The notes under the pieces were generated by a model, which did no database searches, was not told the DNA's origin, and saw nothing but the letters and a program-made list of their open reading frames with translations. Position numbers and translations under genes: made by a program. 64,000 nt of DNA, from NCBI RefSeq assembly GCF_001949145.1, contig NW_019091388.1, forward strand, positions 757,845 to 821,844, written 5' to 3'. This document shows positions 59,301 to 64,000 of the stretch, in pieces (positions within the stretch are counted from its first letter, which is position 1; each line of letters begins with the position of its first letter). The stretch is from Acanthaster planci. Taxonomy: Eukaryota > Echinodermata > Asteroidea > Valvatida > Acanthasteridae.

Positions 59301-62300
59301 ACACACAACTCTCACAGACACAAGAGACTGCATAGACATTTCAGTGGAATCTTTGAATTGCGTTTTGTGTACCATTGGAATTCACTGTTAGCCATTGTAT
59401 TGCTATTTACAATTTTTGTTGCAAATTTCCTGTTCGCTAGAAAAAAATGACATCTTAAGTTGAAGTTTCAGTATGACTCTTTTCTTAATCATGTCTCTTC
59501 CAGCTGTCGTCATTTCCGTCCTTGTTTAATGTGTGACAGTGTGTTGACTTAGCATGTGACTGACAACAGATCAGTGATTAAACATTTTCTACAGTTTGGG
59601 TTCATAATTCATAAAGAAGGTCTCTGTGTAGAGGGCACTTCTAACTACATGGCACAGGCTCTTTAAACTTTGAGAAAAATTGCACTGAAATGAAACAATT
59701 CACACTGGAAAAGTGTCTTATTAAGTAAAAAACAGCTCAGACAAACCGTACTTACACAGATACGTCTTAGTAAAAAAATGTATTGCATGGACTCAAGAGA
59801 ATTTCAGATATTTGAAGCAGAGTTTCCTATCCTCTTGTTCACCTTCAAGACTCCACCTTGGCAGTTTCCATCCATGGCAGAATTCTCTGGCTGTATTGAA
59901 AAGTGCAGAGAGCAGCTAAGTTGGCATAGATGCATGGGAGAAAGTCTGAGTGATGACACCTTGATCCCTGGTGAATGGCACTGTAGGAGCATACTGTCAA
60001 CCAGCCTGACTCCGCCCATGGTACACCTTGCTTTTAAGACTTTCTGTGTCTGTTCTTGCCGAGAAATTCTTTGTCTACTGTCTAGTTCATCTTTGTTCAT
60101 CTTTCTGTTTCATCTTGGGAAATGAGCCTAGGAATAATTCCAAATAGAATATGACACAGTATAGCATCATTCAGTTCTAAGAATCTTGACCAAATAATGT
60201 TTGGTAATTCCAGAAATTAGGGGTCCAAAATTGTGACCCTTTTTGTGATCTTTGTGTGTCCCTGTTACATCTGACCTTTGTTATTTGACGTGGAAATATC
60301 CCCAGAATTGATTTCAAACTGTTACTATTCATTTGGCGGGTAATTTACATTAATTCATCACTCTTGGAAATGAGAAAATGTGTTCTGAACTTACCTAATC
60401 ATTTGTCACATGTGACAAGGACACACAAAAAATGGACCCCTAATTTTCTAGAATTACCCATATCCTTAAAATGACTTGGTGTGGCACAGTTTACCTGCTT
60501 ACTTATGAACTGTTTGTTATTTTTCAGATACTAATTGGCTACCTTCACCTTGACTCAGCCACAGGCCAGGTACAACTCAAAGACCAAACTGGTCTGGTGG
60601 ATTGTGTAATTACAAAGGCACACCCTAACTCATTTGAGTCCAAAGACACCGTCATATACCCCACCCCAGACCACAACACTATAAATCCTGCAGAGTGTTG
60701 CCCATCAAAAGACAACTCATCAGAAGTGGCCTTACCCTTGCAGAGGAAGTGTTCTTTTTCCAATTGTCATCACATGCACACCTGGTGTCTAGGACACCTC
60801 ATTCGAGTTGAAGGCTTTCTAATTGTTCAGGAAGATTTGCCACCAAGCTGTACTGGACCATCTGGCGATCCTGGGACAACTGCTCATAGTAGTGAAAAAG
60901 AGGACTTCAATTCTCTCAGTCAACTGAGAAGGCATCGTGAGTTTGTTGCATTCAGCATGCAGTCTGTAGAGTGCTTAAATTGTTTGAATGTTGTCCAAAG
61001 CCACAGTCTTGCCAAGGAATTCCAGAACAAAACTGAAGGTGGAACAGTAACTGCTCTATGTCAGGATTGTTCTGATTGTAACCACCGTGGTAGAAGTTGG
61101 AACTCTTCAAAAGTCAAGTCAACAAATAGTACTCAGAGTGAAATGGGCAGTTTCAAATCAACATTAGCAAACGATGTTTCCATTGGTCATTCCTTCAACA
61201 CAAATCTCTTCCTACTTCTCACAAAGAGTCAACTCCTCAAGAGTTTGAGAGATTCTCTCTCTTTCTTGGTCCATGTCGTGATCCTGCATGAACAATTGCC
61301 AGAGGAAAAAGGAAAGATTGCGGTAAAATTACAACAGCAATCCAAGCTAAGGTCGGCTGTTGTGAGGTTTGTAGGAGACTCAGTGAGGTGGTACCATACC
61401 TTACACAGCGGCTGTGTTTACAGGATGCAAGGGGAAGTCAGTGTAGTCACTCAGGTTAGATTTAGTTGGTTGCTTTCCTTCCACTCTTTCTTAATTATTA
61501 GAATACCTGTTAATTTGTAGGATTTCCTTTGGGGTAATTTATAAATTTGAGTTAGGTGTATTTCTAAATATTTTTGAAACTCATGAAATGCTAAATTTCA
61601 AACTTTTTTGACTGTCATACGTGTAGATTTTATACAATGAAAAACTAAAGAATTCAGAATTGATCAAAGAAGGAAATAAAAAATCAATTTTCTGGTGAAA
61701 GACAAGATCCAGTTCAATGTTCTTTGCATCTTCGGAACTAATGAACTTTTGGTGTCATCTGATCAACATTGGTTTTTCTTGCAGCAAGAGTTCCACAGCA
61801 TAACATCCTTACCTCCTGCCCAGCTGAAGCTTGAAGACAACAGTACATTTCTGACTGTGTCACGTGATCTTGCACTGGAACAAATTCCTGTATGCTGTAC
61901 AACTTTATTGAAATGTTTATATTTCTAGATTGGTGGGAGGTCAAATGCATGTATGAACTTCCTATTGATGTTACATGAGTCCGTTTGACTGAAAAGTTGA
62001 TTAGCTGTGGACTTTTAGTGTAATCGTTGGCCAGGTATTAAGGCTAGACATGTGTTCCGCATCATTTCCAAGTAGTTTCAACTTAAAAAAAAGCTAATTA
62101 AACATAATCCGGTTTATTTAATTTTTTTGCAAAAGAGACAGTTAACTGCATGAATTGAGAAACAGTATTGGGGGGGGTCTTAGGAATTTCACTGGCCAAA
62201 TTAAGAAAAATGCGAAACTAATGGAAATCAGATCTTTCTTGGACATTTCCTTGCCAAAAATCTCCTCAAATGTTTGGGGCTAAAGCCACACCAATAGTCT

Positions 62301-63567
62301 TATTGTGTGTGTGTTTTTTCAGGGGAGTGTGTTGCCAGCTCATATTCTTCAGCAACTGCGAGTTATACAGAGTAGGTACAAAGACAAGCTTCATGTCAGT
62401 ACCCTACAGGATATAACAGCTGACAGGTCAGTATACCCAATCCATACTGCATCAAATCCTATTGAAATACAGGCCAAAATCATTGCACTACCAAGCAAGT
62501 AATTTTAAACAGTGATTTGCTGCCGACAAATTTACAAAAAATCACTTAGTTGTACATGGTATCATTTTGGGTTGAAAATGCTGACTGATGTAAAAGACCA
62601 AATATAGTGGCAAACTTTCAAATGCAGCAAAACTACAATAACTGATTAGTGCAGGTCAGTTGAACAATCCCACAGGGGTGTTGCTGCACAGTAATATTTG
62701 CTGCAGACTGCTTTCCAAGTCACTCAGATTGTCAGAGTTGGTTGGCTTGTTGAAATCCAACAGCAGATATTACAGTCAGTAATTGTCAATGGAATGTTGC
62801 TGGGGGAGATGCAGATTAGAATTTATTAGAAATCATTATTTGTGATTCCATTAGGAAAAGTGCATCAGGAAGCCTTGTCTCATTTTGCTGTGTAATCATC
62901 TCAACAAGTGACAGTCCTGGAGACAGAATTCATCATTTTGACAAGAAGAGGAAGACAAGTGAGAATCCCTCAACCAGGGGTGAGATTTCTCAGCCTTTCA
63001 GCTGATTTCAGCTTTTTTTGTTTTTTGTTTTTGTTTTCAGCTTTTTTTGCTCACTTGCTGTGTACAAAAGTAAAGAAGATTTTCACAGTTCAGCTTCTTT
63101 ATGTCTTTTTTTCAGCTGTTTTCAGCTATTTTTATCATTGGATAAATAGGCAAAGTTATTCAGCTTTTAGAGCATTATTTGTGTGGAGTCACTTTGTTGG
63201 CAAGGTCTCACATGTAACTCATGCAAACAGAAAGTAGCCTTTACCCCAAACAGATCTCATTTGTTTTTCTGTTGGAGTATTAAGAACTTTGTCCCTATAT
63301 CATGCCTGTTTGTTTATAATTATAAATATGTTATTCATATATTCCTGTACATGCTCTGCTTTCACTAAGAGTTCACTAACATTTCTTATTTTTGTGGCTG
63401 CATCAGTGGTTACCAACTATTTGGTTTTCTGCCATTGTTGTAGATGGTGAGTTGAGGTTACTAGTGGCTGGTACTGCAGTTTCTTCAATCACCATGGTAG
63501 TCTGTATGAGTGGAACTTCACTTCATAGTATGAGGGGATTACTACCTGGGGCATCAGTAACATTCAG
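50303..63567 (+). CDS. CTC1: CTC1, CST telomere complex subunit (3' end beyond window)
   Basis: CTC1 with STN1 and TEN1 forms the ssDNA-binding CST complex that recruits Pol-alpha/primase to telomeres. Exons: 50303-50426, 50851-51003, 51542-51705, 52117-52183, 52562-52718, 53165-53230, 53753-53864, 53987-54024, 54298-54455, 54681-54779, 55923-55984, 56089-56197, 57268-57351, 57806-57933, 59076-59232, 59808-60020, 60528-61454, 61785-61889, 62323-62426, 62855-62979, 63407-63567. Together they code about 1104 residues (human total 1217), with the C-terminal OB folds off the edge. Landmarks matching human CTC1 in order: ELYLKDDTGKVQC (first OB fold), TTGIYELDGN, ILIGYLHLDSATGQVQLKDQTG, VRFVGDSVRWYHTLHSGCVYR, ASGSLVSF and GLLPGASVTF. 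Start: the ATG at 50303 is the first in its exon, but an upstream coding exon is possible. Phases agree except at 54455/54681 and 62979/63407; an exon at 63116-63204 would repair the second. Confidence 0.88.
57014..57072 (+). other. 59-nt hairpin in a CTC1 intron
   Basis: The 19 bases at 57014-57032 are the exact reverse complement of 57054-57072. The next five base pairs inward match with one mismatch, leaving a loop of about 11 nt. The size resembles a microRNA precursor, but a small palindromic insertion would look the same. Confidence 0.5.
57524..57619 (+). other. Possible alternative terminal exon of CTC1
   Basis: After a good acceptor (gtcttgtcacag) a phase-0 frame of 31 codons runs to TGA and contains GKPLVQFVRISGGFRLDDYE. 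The preceding exon (57268-57351) ends in phase 0, so this could splice in. The normal next exon (57806) also joins in phase 0 and matches human CTC1 better without it. It may be an alternative 3' end, an intronic fragment of another gene, or chance. Confidence 0.3.
58778..58971. mobile_element. ~194-bp MITE, copy 3, in a CTC1 intron
   Basis: Ends are atccggttcgtaagtgtgac and gaagtcacttacgaactgga. The CRE-like palindrome is mutated here to TGACATCA. It lies about 100 bp upstream of the acceptor of the 59076 exon. Confidence 0.75.
60203..60458. mobile_element. 256-bp MITE in a CTC1 intron
   Basis: The left end, ggtaattccagaaattag followed by gggtcc, recurs inverted at the right end as ggaccc followed by ctaattttctagaattacc, with one or two mismatches or short gaps. 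It is non-coding and lies ~70 bp upstream of the acceptor of the largest CTC1 exon. Confidence 0.65.
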
Positions 63568-63853
63568 GTTGGTAGATTACTTGCTTGCTTGCTCGCTCCC
63601 CTGCATGTTTGCTTGCTTGTTTTCTCGCCCTCAGACTCCCTCAAATCTTTACCAGCAGGCCAGTTTCAGGGTATCTTTCTCTAGAAGTCTTTCTGCATCG
63701 TCTTGTTTTTTCACTGTTTTTTCTCATCCTGTTATGGGTCTTGGTTTTTACTTGGTGTGTCATCGCTTATGCAACTCCATCGGCTTGTAAGCAAGTCCTT
63801 GACCAAATTCTGTAAGTATACCGAAATACAACTTGGAACAGTAAAACTTGATG

Positions 63854-64000
63854 AAGAGAAACTGGGTGGCTTGAAGATGAGAAACTGGGTAGTTTGAGGA
63901 TGAGAAACTGGGTGGCTTGAGGATGAGAAACTGGGTGGCTTGAGGATGAGAAACTGGGTGGTTTGAGGATGAGAAACTGGGTGGTTTGAGGATGAGAAAC
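63854..64000 (+). repeat. 23-bp minisatellite running off the right edge
   Basis: Consecutive units of gatgagaaactgggtgg followed by cttgag or tttgag, about six within the window, with near-identity between units. It lies in a CTC1 intron and continues past the end. Confidence 0.85.

Noticed and set aside
1-64000. CRISPR array, operon or prokaryotic system
   Set aside because: The genes are intron-split animal genes; the short repeats are minisatellites and transposon parts without spacer structure.

Overview
The window is eukaryotic nuclear DNA, shown by split genes with GT-AG introns, long intergenic stretches, many short transposons and two assembly gaps (13188-13478 and 32485-33444). It is most likely from an invertebrate deuterostome. 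I favour an echinoderm of the sea-urchin type, because the first 12 kb is full of fold-back elements built from inverted arrays of ~16-bp tandem units, resembling the TU elements described from Strongylocentrotus. This is inference; amphioxus or a hemichordate is not excluded.

Four protein genes can be reconstructed by joining exons in phase. (1) SMN, the survival-of-motor-neuron protein that assembles Sm cores on spliceosomal snRNAs, on + from a probable first exon at 7672 to a stop at 20698: eight coding exons, 320 aa, with Gemin2-binding helix, Tudor domain, proline-rich region and YG box. (2) A SERF/H4F5-family small EDRK-rich factor on -, 25514 to 22455: three exons, 69 aa, tail-to-tail with SMN. 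In human and mouse the SERF1 gene is also next to SMN, so this looks like an old linkage. (3) A BTB-BACK-Kelch (KLHL) protein on +, 28191-37707: four coding exons, 666 aa, probably a CUL3 adaptor. (4) CTC1, the large subunit of the CST telomere complex, on + from about 50303 to beyond the window; 21 exons cover about 1100 residues and the C-terminal part lies off the right edge.

Layout: 0.5-12.4 kb holds MITEs, two large fold-back structures and paired short-repeat arrays (SMN exon 1 lies inside the second); 13.05-14.34 kb is an 82-bp minisatellite in SMN intron 1; 14.6-21.7 kb is the body of SMN with tRNA-derived SINEs; 22.2-25.5 kb is SERF; 27.0-27.9 kb is a triplicated ~230-bp repeat and a MITE carrying a CRE-like palindrome just upstream of KLHL; 28.2-38.5 kb is KLHL, with an L1-type ORF1 remnant in its first intron; 38.5-48.3 kb is gene-poor with several MITEs and duplications; 48.3-64 kb is CTC1.

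The four genes do not form an operon. SMN and SERF are linked by position; KLHL and CTC1 are unrelated neighbours. No new multi-gene system is claimed. The most unusual material is the set of fold-back elements with paired 16-bp arrays around SMN exon 1, the SMN-SERF linkage, and a MITE that places a TGACGTCA site in front of the KLHL gene.
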